From contig CAYRUQ010000002.1 in NCBI GenBank assembly GCA_964427595.1, positions 1 through 64,000 of the forward strand: a stretch of 64,000 nucleotides of DNA, in the 5' to 3' direction. Shown piece by piece: positions 25,684 through 34,149 of the stretch (its first letter is position 1; every line of letters begins with the position of its first letter). A model generated the notes under the pieces. It saw nothing but the letters and a program-made list of their open reading frames with translations. It was not told the DNA's origin and did no database searches. The translations under genes were made by a program, and so were the position numbers. The DNA comes from Enterosoma sp964427595 (GTDB taxonomy: Bacteria; Bacillota_I; Bacilli_A; RFN20; CAG-288).

Positions 25684-26339
25684 AACTCAAGCTCCTCAAA
25701 AAAGCTCAAAGCCTCATTTAAAAGATTCTCATCCGTTAGTTTCTTGATTATAGGAAGGAGAGTACCTTTGATGATGAGTTTCTTGCTATCAGAAAAAGAG
25801 AGACCTCTGCTCATCAGATAAAAAATCTCATCAGGATTATATGAACCGACAGCTGCTCCATGAGAAGCTGAGACATCATTTTCTTTAATTAAAAGGAGAG
25901 GAGAGACCTCACTTTTAGCTTCAGCTTTCAAATTGTTGATTCTTCCTTCTTGCCTAGTATCCGATCTTTTAGCACCATTAACAATATCAGAAGTCCCTCT
26001 AAAAACTAGTGATGCAGAAGAGGAGTTAACACCAGCGAAAGTTATTCTAGAAAGAGAATCACCTTCTAAGTGATTGACTAAGATATTGATACTTTTATTC
26101 TTCTCTTTAAAAAGAAAAGAAGCGATTTGAAGATGAAGTTTAGCTCCTTTAAATAAATCAATAACAAGATGAAAATCAGCACCTTCAGAAGAGAGATCAA
26201 TCAAGGTTAAATCAACCTCAGCTTCATCTTTAATCTGATAGTGAAGAGAAGTATCAGAAAGAGAAGTGAAAAGATAACTCGCCTCTTCAGAATCGGAAAA
26301 AGTTCTATCGACTAAAGATGGATTCTTCAGACAGATCAT
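25680..26339 (-). CDS. sufD: Short SufD, Fe-S assembly component
   Basis: Only 219 residues, about half the usual SufD length of 400-440. The C-terminal part is clearly SufB/SufD family: a beta-helix-like core (SLVFRGTSDIVNGAKRSDTRQEGR), then SASHGAAVGSYNPDEIFYLMSRGLS, where the histidine and the YLMSRG are the family's most conserved positions. The N-terminal region of normal SufD is missing, with no frameshift visible between the gene and sufC, which overlaps it by 4 bases. It is in the correct operon position, so it is probably a reduced but working partner of SufB and SufC. Confidence 0.88.
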   Translation of the reverse strand: MICLKNPSLVDRTFSDSEEASYLFTSLSDTSLHYQIKDEAEVDLTLIDLSSEGADFHLVIDLFKGAKLHLQIASFLFKEKNKSINILVNHLEGDSLSRITFAGVNSSSASLVFRGTSDIVNGAKRSDTRQEGRINNLKAEAKSEVSPLLLIKENDVSASHGAAVGSYNPDEIFYLMSRGLSFSDSKKLIIKGTLLPIIKKLTDENLLNEALSFFEELEL

Positions 26340-27142
26340 TTTTTAACTGTCTCCTTGACAGCACAGAATCCGAGTATGTTATCTCTCTTCTCTAAAGGGA
26401 TGTTATATTCTCTCTCTAAGAAGGAATATCCTTCTTTAGAGATGCGAGTAGCTAAGGTTTGATCACCTTCTAAAGCGATATTACCATTGACCATGATAGC
26501 AGTGTGATCAGGTTTGACTAAATCATAAAGTTTATCGTAATGGGAGACGATGATGAAAGTCGTTCCTTCTTCTCTTAGAGTGTTGATGACATCAGCGATG
26601 TTCTTTAAAGCGTCGACATCAAGACCGGAGTCAATCTCATCTAAAAGAGCTAGAGAAGGCTTTAAAAGAAGCATCTGGAGAATCTCGTTTCTCTTCTTTT
26701 CACCACCTGAATAACCTTCATTGAGATTACGACTAGCCATCTGAGAGTCAAGTCCGACACTCTCATAAGAAGAGTTAGTCATCTTATAAAATTCATAAAG
26801 AGAGATCGGTTTTTCTCTATGAGCGTTGATAGCTGAGCGGAAGAAGTCCATCGTCACGACTCCAGGAACATCCGGTGGATTCTGGAAAGCCATAAATAGA
26901 CCACGCTTGCTTCTCTCATCAGTGCTTAAAGAGAGAAGATCTTCGCCATCAAGAGTGATACAGCCTTCTTCAACCTGATAATGAGGAGAGCCCATCAAGA
27001 CATTCAAAAGAGTCGATTTACCATGTCCATTCGGACCTAGCAAAGCTAAGCATTCACCTTTTTTTATTGTCAGATTAGTCTTATTTAAAATGCGATTATT
27101 TTCCGCAGAACAGGTCAGATCTCTGATAGTCAACTCTTCCAT
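26336..27142 (-). CDS. sufC: SufC, ATPase of the Fe-S scaffold
   Basis: 268 residues of an ABC-type ATPase without membrane domains, which drives the SufBCD scaffold. Walker A is GPNGHGKST, the signature is GYSGGEKKRNEILQ with a Glu-Lys-Lys typical of SufC, and Walker B ends in LALLDEIDSGLD. GGAGG precedes the ATG. It is the first gene of sufC-sufD-sufS-sufU-sufB-mnmG and lies behind the promoter at 27170-27198. Confidence 0.97.
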   Translation of the reverse strand: MEELTIRDLTCSAENNRILNKTNLTIKKGECLALLGPNGHGKSTLLNVLMGSPHYQVEEGCITLDGEDLLSLSTDERSKRGLFMAFQNPPDVPGVVTMDFFRSAINAHREKPISLYEFYKMTNSSYESVGLDSQMASRNLNEGYSGGEKKRNEILQMLLLKPSLALLDEIDSGLDVDALKNIADVINTLREEGTTFIIVSHYDKLYDLVKPDHTAIMVNGNIALEGDQTLATRISKEGYSFLEREYNIPLEKRDNILGFCAVKETVKK

Positions 27143-27169
27143 CGAAGGCCTCCTAAAATGTGCGACGAT

Positions 27170-27198
27170 ATTTTAATTTGAACGACTGATAGCCTCAA
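27170..27198 (-). promoter_or_regulatory. Promoter of the suf-mnmG operon
   Basis: On the minus strand TTGAGG (27198-27193), 17-base spacer and TAAAAT (27175-27170). sufC begins 27 bases after the -10. No iron- or redox-regulator site could be recognised. Confidence 0.65.
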
Positions 27199-27221
27199 CT
27201 GATATGATTTTTAATCTCTTT

Positions 27222-27632
27222 TTAAACACCTTTTCTGATCGAATCAGCTAATAAGAGCAAATCTTTATCCTCGATAGCTTGGGGTGGGAAGTGAAGTTTT
27301 AAACCATCATTATCGTATCTAGGGATGACATGAACATGGAAGTGCATCACGCTTTGACCAGCGCTAGCTCCAGCATTTGTGATGATGTTGACACCAGTCG
27401 CACCAAGTTGAGTGATCTGAGCTTGAGCGACAAGCTGAGCTACCTTAAAAACATGAGAAAGGATGTCTTTCGGACAGGTGGTCACATCTTTGAAATGTTC
27501 TTTAGGAACGATTAGTGTATGACCTCTGCTAGCCGGATTAACATCTAAAAAGGCTAATGTTAATTCATCTTCGTAAACCTTATAAGAAGAGATTTCTCCT
27601 CTAGCAATCTTACAGAAAATACAAGACTCCAT
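27222..27632 (-). CDS. hit: HIT-family nucleotide hydrolase
   Basis: A 136-residue histidine-triad protein that hydrolyses nucleoside phosphoramidates or related AMP derivatives. It starts CIFCKIARGEI with the usual CxxC zinc pair, carries LAFLDVNPASRGHTLIVPKEH in the middle and ends with the triad motif MHFHVHVIPRY. Complete in length. GGGAGG stands 7 bases before the ATG. It lies between the lipoprotein operon terminator and the suf promoter and is probably transcribed alone. Confidence 0.95.
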   Translation of the reverse strand: MESCIFCKIARGEISSYKVYEDELTLAFLDVNPASRGHTLIVPKEHFKDVTTCPKDILSHVFKVAQLVAQAQITQLGATGVNIITNAGASAGQSVMHFHVHVIPRYDNDGLKLHFPPQAIEDKDLLLLADSIRKGV

Positions 27633-27650
27633 ATATACCTCCCGTGTCTT

Positions 27651-27680
27651 AAAAAGGAGAAGGCGAGAACCTTCTCCTTT
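27651..27680 (-). terminator. Terminator of the lipoprotein pair
   Basis: Perfect 11-bp stem AAAGGAGAAGG (27653-27663) with CCTTCTCCTTT (27670-27680), a 6-base loop and five T after the stem on the minus strand. It is 16 bases past the end of the lipoprotein gene at 27696. Confidence 0.9.
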
Positions 27681-27695
27681 ATTTTAATCCAAATA

Positions 27696-29438
27696 TCAGT
27701 CCTGAGGGATGGTTATCTTCGGATAAGTGTCCTCATCATCGTAAGGTGATTCGGTACGGAAGAGTTCAGGATAGTTCTCGATCATGTAATCGAGGAAATC
27801 TTCATCCGAATAATCCATCTCAGTTCTTCTCAACCAATAAACGACAGCTTCAGTCTTATAAGAACCGGTGGTGGACATGACATAAGCGACTTCTCTTCCG
27901 ATCTGTTCTCTCTTAGTAGCATCAGAATAGACGGAAGTAGTAGAAGTGGTCGACATAGCTTGAGTGTTGACGACATCGAGGATTCTGACGAGATAGTAAG
28001 TGCTGGAATCAGAATCATAGAAGATGATGTCATCGGCAGAGATGGTGTCACTGCTAGAGGTGGAAGAAGAGACGGTGTTTTCGACGGTCAAATAACGATA
28101 ACCATCGTTTCCATAAGTGGTGATGTCATATTTGACAGTACCAGGGTTAGCTTTCATCTCAGCAATCTCGTTAGCGTTGACGGTCATATTGGTGGAGAAG
28201 ATACGATCGGAGATGGTATCAGGAAGGTTAGAGACACCATCGCTTTGGAGATAGATGCCATCAGTGACGAAGTCACTAGTGGCGATATCATCGATAGCTC
28301 TTCTGACACCAGTGAGGTAGTCATAGGTATAAGAGCCAGTGTAAGTAGATTCAAGATCAGTATCGATCTTGTTGAAATCGCTAGCGCTAGCCTCTAAATC
28401 AGCTAAGTCATCTAAGACTTCACCAGAGAGAGTGCCATAGTTGGTATAAGTGCTATCTTCGCTTCCAGTGACGATGATGTTGTTATCTTCAAGCCAAGAG
28501 ACTTGCTCATCATCAAGGAGGACAGCATCATAACGATCAGCATATTGGCCTTGTTCATCAAATTCATTGATGACATCAGTAGTGATACCTTTCCAAAGAT
28601 TAGAGAGGATGGTGAAGTCATCATCGACACCGGCATCGCCGAAGACATAATCGTTGACATAGGCGTCAAGAAGCTTCTTAGCGGCTCCAGGTTGATCATC
28701 TCTATCAGTGAGAGCGATAACTTGGATATTTCTAGCGTTGGCGTTACCGATAGAAGCATAAGAGACGGTGTAGATGTATTCACTGACTAAGTAATTGATG
28801 CGGATATCGTCATAGAGATATTTCTCCATGTAAGCGAGATAAGCATCATAATCACCTTGGTAGATGTCTTCAAACTCTAATTCAGGAGTGACTAAGACAC
28901 CAGCAGGATCTTCTTCCCAACCCTCGAGAGGATCGACAGGAAGAGTGAAAGCAGTCTTTAAGGCGTCGACATAAAGTCTTTCCATGAAGAGGTTGTCTTC
29001 TTCATAGGTGCCATTTCCGGCGACGTCAACTAAGCTGTCTTTAGAACGATAAAGCTGGTTATCGGCATCTGCGACAGCAGGTAAATCAGCAACATCAGTA
29101 TCAGCGACAGAACCATCAAAATTATCATTGATAAGATTGACGACATCGCTACCATCAGTGCCACCCTTGTTGTCATGGGCGATATGAGAGATTTCAATCA
29201 AGATCTGATTGAGGGTCTCCTCATAGATGTCATCATAGCTGGAGATGAGATTGTAATAGTAATCCTCTCTCGTATCTTGAACGACAGTGTTATCGTCAGC
29301 TAAAGTCGGGATATTGGGGAAGAGAACGGTCTCGTAGTCATCAGGTAATTTGATCTCATCAGAGCAGGAAGCAAGGGTGAAGAGAGCAAGACCGCAAGCG
29401 ATGATTCCTAACTTGTTCTTTCTTTTACCTTTCAACAT
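27696..29438 (-). CDS. Large lipoprotein, possible foldase partner
   Basis: 580 residues from the ATG at 29438, which has GGAGG 9 bases upstream (a frame reaching 29513 has no ribosome site). The signal is MLKGKRKNKLGIIACG followed by LASC, a lipobox. The mature part is very rich in Asp, Ser, Thr and Tyr. The region around YLVSEYIYTVSYASIGNANARNIQVIAL has the look of the N-terminal chaperone helices of SurA/PrsA foldases, and the order of strand-rich and helical blocks resembles the neighbour, but no PPIase signature is present. It overlaps the parvulin-like gene by 14 bases, so both are translated from one messenger. The likely role is assisting the same export-folding pathway; this is inferred from context. 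Confidence 0.65.
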   Translation of the reverse strand: MLKGKRKNKLGIIACGLALFTLASCSDEIKLPDDYETVLFPNIPTLADDNTVVQDTREDYYYNLISSYDDIYEETLNQILIEISHIAHDNKGGTDGSDVVNLINDNFDGSVADTDVADLPAVADADNQLYRSKDSLVDVAGNGTYEEDNLFMERLYVDALKTAFTLPVDPLEGWEEDPAGVLVTPELEFEDIYQGDYDAYLAYMEKYLYDDIRINYLVSEYIYTVSYASIGNANARNIQVIALTDRDDQPGAAKKLLDAYVNDYVFGDAGVDDDFTILSNLWKGITTDVINEFDEQGQYADRYDAVLLDDEQVSWLEDNNIIVTGSEDSTYTNYGTLSGEVLDDLADLEASASDFNKIDTDLESTYTGSYTYDYLTGVRRAIDDIATSDFVTDGIYLQSDGVSNLPDTISDRIFSTNMTVNANEIAEMKANPGTVKYDITTYGNDGYRYLTVENTVSSSTSSSDTISADDIIFYDSDSSTYYLVRILDVVNTQAMSTTSTTSVYSDATKREQIGREVAYVMSTTGSYKTEAVVYWLRRTEMDYSDEDFLDYMIENYPELFRTESPYDDEDTYPKITIPQD

Positions 29439-31470
29439 GGCAGAGGGCCTCCATTTCATCGTTATCACCATAGGAACCACTTTGGAAGTAAGAGACACAG
29501 ACAGTAGGAACAACTCTCTTAGGAGCGTAATCTTCGTAAAGATTGAGCTGTCTTACATAAGTCTCCCAAGAAGAATCGAGTGAATCTTCGTTGGAGTTCT
29601 CGCTAGTTTCTCTGGTGTAATCGATATATCTTTGGATGATATCTTCAACTGTCTCTTGATTTTCACCTAAGGTTTCATAGAAGGAAGTGCCATAGGTGGA
29701 TTCATAGGTGGCTAAATTCTTCTCGTAAAGTTTGAAATCGTAATTTTCATCAGAAGCAGAGATGGATGTACGAACATTCTCGATTCTGGAGGTATAAGCG
29801 CTGTTGGAATCATAGTCAGCGTTGATGTAGTTGACATAAGAAGGATAAGTGGAGTAATCAGTTGATTCAGCAGGTGTAGCATCATCATCGGTGGAAGGAA
29901 TATTAACTCTCCAGTAGTTGTAGGATTCTTGTCCACTTTCTTCGATGAAGGGATCTTCCTTGACGACGATGAAGTGGATTCCTTCATAACCGGAGCTGCT
30001 GGAATCATCGTCATCAGAGCTAGAGGAAGAACCAGCTCTTGTGACCATGATAGGATTACCATCTTCATCAACTAAAATGTCATGGTTAGAGATGGAACTG
30101 ATAGAAGCAGTAGTGGATTCATATGTTTCATAAGTATAAGCGACGAGATTATCAGAGATACCACTGTAATTGGTGAACTTGGTATCGGACATGGCTGCTA
30201 ATTGAGCAGCAACATAGTCGTACTCTTGTAATCTGGAATATAAATCTGAATCATTTGCAGCAGCGGATCTAAGATCAGCGATGGTATTGAGGCTAGTTCC
30301 ATAGACTTGATTAACTTCAGCTAAGAAGTTAGAAGCATAATCATCGCTATCATCATAGATGAAGCAGACAGAGTGATTATTGAAATAGTTATTAAATAAG
30401 ATATTTCGAGGATATTGAGTCTCATCAGTATAAGAGACGTTGGTCCCATCATCAGCTCTTTCTTGGTTAGCGACATAATAGAGACGGAAAGCGACGGAGA
30501 CCGGGATGCCATAAGCGTTTCCTTGACCGATTTGAGTAGAGGAGATCTCAGAAGAAACAGGGCTATCAGTCACTTCACCATTATCAGCATCCTCACCAGG
30601 AACTTGGAGGCTTGATTTGACTTCAGCGTTATCCTTGGTCTGAGGATTGATGAAAGCATCATAAGCATAGATGCCAAGTTTGAACTCGTTGACATAGCTG
30701 GTGGTCTTAGACATAGAAGCACCAGAAGAACCGCCTAAATCACCATAGGAGTCAGCAGAAGAATCATCAGAGAGGATTCTTGCGACATTACCGAAGGTAG
30801 TGGTGGAAGTCAAATTAGAAACGACGCTTCCGATTTGTAAAGCATCATCAGCCGAGATGTGACCATCCCAAATACCAGTTCCGGTACTAGCGGAATCAGC
30901 ATCAAGTTGAACTAAGATATGAGAGACATGATAAGGAGATTCTTTCTCGACGAATTCCTTAGTGTCATCTTCGGAGATGTAATAAAGTCCTCCGTACTCA
31001 GTATCTTCGCCAGCGGTATCAGTGTAATAAGCCTCAGAGTTGACTTCGTTTTGAACCTGAGCAGTTAATTTAGCACGATACTCGTCCATATCTTCGACGT
31101 GTTCATCGTCGAAAGTAGCTTCTTGCTCCTCTTTGTAAGAAGTACCATTGGTGCTGGCGTTTTCTTCCCAAGTGTCTTCCATTTCCTCAATCAAAGCGTC
31201 AACACGGCTTGTGATGACGGAGTTGACAGGAGTGACAATCTGGGCTAAGACGTTCTTAGCAGTCTCATAATACGCTTCAGCAGAAGCTTGTTCCCCTTCG
31301 AACAGCTCGAAAATCTCATTGTAGGTGTAAGCTTTACCACCGACAGTGACGATGATGTTATCTTGCCAGTCTGCATCCGGATAGGTGTAATCAGAACTAC
31401 AGGAAGCAAGAACACCTGCGATGAGAGTGACGCTCATCGCCAAAGAAAAGGTTCTAATACCTTTTTTCAT
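29425..31470 (-). CDS. Parvulin-type (PrsA-like) foldase lipoprotein
   Basis: 681 residues. The N-terminus is a signal with lipobox LASC (Cys about residue 24). An N-terminal helical part (about 40-150) leads to a parvulin-like PPIase region with the diagnostic HVSHILVQL (about 181), followed by ADDALQIGSVVSNLTSTTTFGNVARILSDD and YGDLGGS, as in PpiC rotamases. After that come long Ser/Asp/Tyr-rich segments, much longer than normal PrsA (about 290 residues), ending in DNDEMEALCHVER. Foldases of this type isomerise prolyl bonds of secreted proteins after translocation. A consensus AAGGAGGG site precedes the ATG and the promoter is at 31519-31547. Confidence 0.8.
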   Translation of the reverse strand: MKKGIRTFSLAMSVTLIAGVLASCSSDYTYPDADWQDNIIVTVGGKAYTYNEIFELFEGEQASAEAYYETAKNVLAQIVTPVNSVITSRVDALIEEMEDTWEENASTNGTSYKEEQEATFDDEHVEDMDEYRAKLTAQVQNEVNSEAYYTDTAGEDTEYGGLYYISEDDTKEFVEKESPYHVSHILVQLDADSASTGTGIWDGHISADDALQIGSVVSNLTSTTTFGNVARILSDDSSADSYGDLGGSSGASMSKTTSYVNEFKLGIYAYDAFINPQTKDNAEVKSSLQVPGEDADNGEVTDSPVSSEISSTQIGQGNAYGIPVSVAFRLYYVANQERADDGTNVSYTDETQYPRNILFNNYFNNHSVCFIYDDSDDYASNFLAEVNQVYGTSLNTIADLRSAAANDSDLYSRLQEYDYVAAQLAAMSDTKFTNYSGISDNLVAYTYETYESTTASISSISNHDILVDEDGNPIMVTRAGSSSSSDDDDSSSSGYEGIHFIVVKEDPFIEESGQESYNYWRVNIPSTDDDATPAESTDYSTYPSYVNYINADYDSNSAYTSRIENVRTSISASDENYDFKLYEKNLATYESTYGTSFYETLGENQETVEDIIQRYIDYTRETSENSNEDSLDSSWETYVRQLNLYEDYAPKRVVPTVCVSYFQSGSYGDNDEMEALCHVER

Positions 31471-31513
31471 TAGTGCCCTCCTTGTTGAATAGCTTTATCA
31501 CAGTGGACAATCC

Positions 31514-31528
31514 CTACTAATATAGTAG
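31514..31528. repeat. Inverted repeat over the foldase promoter
   Basis: CTACTA-ATA-TAGTAG, a perfect 6-bp inverted repeat with a 3-base centre. Its middle coincides with the minus-strand -10 box of the foldase operon, so a bound regulator would block it. Confidence 0.5.
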
Positions 31529-31547
31529 TTTGCTTTTTTGATTTCAA
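31519..31547 (-). promoter_or_regulatory. Promoter of the foldase-lipoprotein operon
   Basis: On the minus strand TTGAAA (31547-31542), a 17-base spacer and TATATT (31524-31519), followed by a leader of about 40 bases. Confidence 0.8.
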
Positions 31548-31593
31548 GAATAACATTATAATCCAAACTCGGTTATAACAAAGACGTTATTTG

Positions 31594-31602
31594 TGCTAAA
31601 AT
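31594..31602 (+). promoter_or_regulatory. Extended -10 promoter element of parA
   Basis: TGC at 31594-31596 joins TAAAAT at 31597-31602, an extended -10; no good -35 is seen. The ATG at 31613 is 10 bases further, leaving a leader of no more than a few bases. Confidence 0.55.
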
Positions 31603-31612
31603 TTTTTTCACC

Positions 31613-32413
31613 ATGAAAGAAACTTTTGCGGTCATAAATCAGAAAGGCGGTGTCGGCAAAACTACATCCGCATACAATCTAGCTTCAGCCCTCTCTCGAT
31701 ATAACAAGCGAATACTTCTCATCGATCTTGATCCGCAAGGATATTGTTCCCAAGCGATTGGGGTCGATTCTACCCTTTTGAGGAGAACTGTCGCTGATCT
31801 TTTAGCAGGTAGAGCGGATATGAAGAAAGTCATCAGACGAACTTTCTTCAGCAATATCTCCTTGATCCCAGCTAATCTTTCTTTACAAAGTACCGAAGCA
31901 GAGCTGATTCAACAAAGCAAAAATGATTTAACACACTTAAAAAAGTGTCTTGATGATAGTGAGACTGATTACTACGATTTCATCATCATCGATTGCCCGC
32001 CTTCATTAGGTTTTCTCTCATTAAATGCGATGAGTGCATCCGATAGTTTGATCGTCCCCGTCCAGTGCGAATATTTCGCAATCGATGCTTTAGCTAAACT
32101 TTTAGCTTCAGTCAGCGCTATTCAAAGAACCAGTAATCCAGATTTAGAGATCATGGGAATCCTTTTAACTATGTTTGATCCGAGAACCAAACTTTCAACG
32201 GAAGTAGCGATGGAAGTGAGAAACTCCTGTAAAGAAAAAGTCTTCACCACTTACATACCGAGAAATATATCTATCCCAGAAGCTATCTCTAAATCGATGC
32301 CAGTCATCAACTACAAGCCTGGTTCACAAGGTGCTTTAGCTTATATGAGCTTAGCGAGAGAAGTGATGGCCTATACGGAAGCTAAAGAAAAGAGGTTAAA
32401 CGAAGAGAAATAG
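31613..32413 (+). CDS. parA: ParA/Soj-type chromosome-partition ATPase
   Basis: 266 residues of the Walker-type ParA family, which binds DNA non-specifically as an ATP dimer. The deviant Walker A is QKGGVGKTTSAYNLASAL, Walker A' and B follow in RILLIDLDPQGYCSQAIG and YDFIIIDCPPSLG. Length is normal. No parB lies downstream: a convergent gene begins 11 bases after the stop. In this clade parA-parB pairs are usual, so this is either an orphan or its partner is elsewhere. No Shine-Dalgarno is visible. Confidence 0.93.
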   Translation: MKETFAVINQKGGVGKTTSAYNLASALSRYNKRILLIDLDPQGYCSQAIGVDSTLLRRTVADLLAGRADMKKVIRRTFFSNISLIPANLSLQSTEAELIQQSKNDLTHLKKCLDDSETDYYDFIIIDCPPSLGFLSLNAMSASDSLIVPVQCEYFAIDALAKLLASVSAIQRTSNPDLEIMGILLTMFDPRTKLSTEVAMEVRNSCKEKVFTTYIPRNISIPEAISKSMPVINYKPGSQGALAYMSLAREVMAYTEAKEKRLNEEK

Positions 32414-32423
32414 TTTGATGTCC

Positions 32424-33083
32424 TCAACCGACTAAGTTTTCTTTTTCTTTAGTTTGTTTTTCTCTTTCCTTAAGAGAGACGAGACATCCACAATAATTCT
32501 GTCTGTAGATATCATAAGAGTTAGAGATTCTAATGCCTTTTAGTTGTCCATCTTCTTTTTTGAAATCGGAGTACAAATACTTGGTATTTTTGTAAACTTC
32601 GGACAATCTGATACCGATCTCATTTAATTCTCTTGATGGTTTTTTGCAAGAGACAGTCATCACCGTAGTGAAATAATCATAGTGATGAAGACAGGCGTAC
32701 TTATAAGAGAGATTCATCCTATAAGCATGACATCTAAGACAGACTTGTCCACCTTCAAAATCGCTTTCTCTATCTTTAAAAAGCTCGTTATATTTATCAA
32801 AATCTTCGTTCATTAAAACGACTCTGACTTGTTCTTTATGATCTCTAACATAACCTTGAATGAGTTTTTCAAGATTGAACAGTCTTTTTTGATACTCAGA
32901 TAAGGGTTGAATATTAGGATTGATGAATCCGATAGTCAGATTGAAATGAGGAAGCAAGATAGAAAGCGGATAAGCAAGACAAGGCCCACAGCAGGCATGA
33001 AGAAAGAGAGTGGGTTTCACACCACTATTTTCAATCTCTTTAATAGTCTCTTTAAATTCCTGATTATAGTTTCTTGAATTCAT
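32424..33083 (-). CDS. queH: Epoxyqueuosine reductase QueH
   Basis: 219 residues of the DUF208/QueH family, the alternative to QueG, which reduces epoxyqueuosine to queuosine in the wobble position of tRNAs for Asp, Asn, His and Tyr. The cysteine pattern is complete: LHACCGPC near the start, CLRCHAYR in the middle and YCGCLVS at the end; these coordinate the Fe-S and nearby metal site. The start overlaps queA by 20 bases, and the gene is the last of the gatCAB-tgt-queA-queH run. Confidence 0.92.
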   Translation of the reverse strand: MNSRNYNQEFKETIKEIENSGVKPTLFLHACCGPCLAYPLSILLPHFNLTIGFINPNIQPLSEYQKRLFNLEKLIQGYVRDHKEQVRVVLMNEDFDKYNELFKDRESDFEGGQVCLRCHAYRMNLSYKYACLHHYDYFTTVMTVSCKKPSRELNEIGIRLSEVYKNTKYLYSDFKKEDGQLKGIRISNSYDIYRQNYCGCLVSLKEREKQTKEKENLVG

Positions 33084-34149
33084 CCGTTATGAACATGCTA
33101 TCACCAAAAGAGAAGAAACGATATCTCTCTTTGACAGCGTGATTATAGGCGTTAAGGATGTTCTCTCTTGTTGAAAAGGCTGAGACTAACATCACCAAAG
33201 TCGATTTGGGAAGGTGGAAGTTAGTGATCAAAGCATCAATCGCCTCATATTTAAAGCCAGGATAAATAAAAAGGTTAGTATCACCATAACACTCTTTAAA
33301 CTGACCATACTTCTTATAGATCGTCTCTAAAGTTCTAGTGGAGGTAGTACCGACAGCGATGATCCTTCTCTTCTCTTTCTTAGCGAGGTTGAGTCTAGAG
33401 GCGGTCTTTTCACTCATTTGATAGTACTCAGAGTGCATATCATGTTCTCTGATATCATCGCTTTTAACCGGACGGAAGGTTCCAAGTCCGACATGAAGAG
33501 TTACATCTAACACTTCAACTCCCATCTCTTCTAACTCTTCAATCAGTTCGTTAGTGAAGTGAAAACCAGCAGTAGGAGCAGCAGCTGAACCTTCAACCTT
33601 AGCATAGACAGTCTGATAGCGAGAATTATCGCCAAGCTGCTTGTGAATATAAGGAGGAAGAGGCATCTTACCTAGTCTTTCAAGAACCTCTAAGAAGATC
33701 CCTTGATAAGAGAAACGAAAGACTCTTATACCTTCTTCTTTGACTTCTAAACAAGTAGCTATCAATTCATCAGCAGCACCAAAAGAGATGATAGTACCTA
33801 ATTTGACTGTCTTCGCATTACCAACTAGACACTCCCATTCATCTTTTCTTCCTTCAAGTTCGTGAAGTAGAAGGACTTCAACATGAGCATGGGTCTCTTT
33901 CTTTTCACCAAAAAGACGAGCAGGGATGACTTTAGTGTTGTTTCTGACTAAGACATCACCTTTTTTCAAATAATGTTTAATCTCATAAAAATGAGGTTCA
34001 TCTTTGATCTCTCCCGTCTTTCTATCGAGGACTAAAAGACGAGATTCATCTCTTTTCTCAGCCGGAGATTGAGCGATCAGCTCTTCTGGAAGAGAATAGT
34101 CATAAGATGAAAGAGAATAGATATCGTAATCAAATCCGGGTGTATTCAT
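33064..34149 (-). CDS. queA: S-adenosylmethionine:tRNA ribosyltransferase-isomerase QueA
   Basis: 361 residues. QueA transfers the ribosyl part of S-adenosylmethionine to preQ1-modified tRNA, giving epoxyqueuosine. Family landmarks: SYDYSLPEELIAQSP at the start, the PPYIH and GSAAAPTAGFHFT motifs (about residues 165-195), LHVGLGTFRPV, and NLFIYPGFKYEA near the end. Complete length. It begins on the last base of the tgt stop codon. Product feeds QueH. Confidence 0.95.
   Translation of the reverse strand: MNTPGFDYDIYSLSSYDYSLPEELIAQSPAEKRDESRLLVLDRKTGEIKDEPHFYEIKHYLKKGDVLVRNNTKVIPARLFGEKKETHAHVEVLLLHELEGRKDEWECLVGNAKTVKLGTIISFGAADELIATCLEVKEEGIRVFRFSYQGIFLEVLERLGKMPLPPYIHKQLGDNSRYQTVYAKVEGSAAAPTAGFHFTNELIEELEEMGVEVLDVTLHVGLGTFRPVKSDDIREHDMHSEYYQMSEKTASRLNLAKKEKRRIIAVGTTSTRTLETIYKKYGQFKECYGDTNLFIYPGFKYEAIDALITNFHLPKSTLVMLVSAFSTRENILNAYNHAVKERYRFFSFGDSMFITDEFKKL

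Noticed and set aside
28412..28783. Long open frames antisense to the Ser/Asp-rich lipoprotein
   Set aside because: Repetitive Asp/Ser/Thr codons keep the other strand open; the peptides look like low-complexity Met/Ser/Leu strings without ribosome sites.
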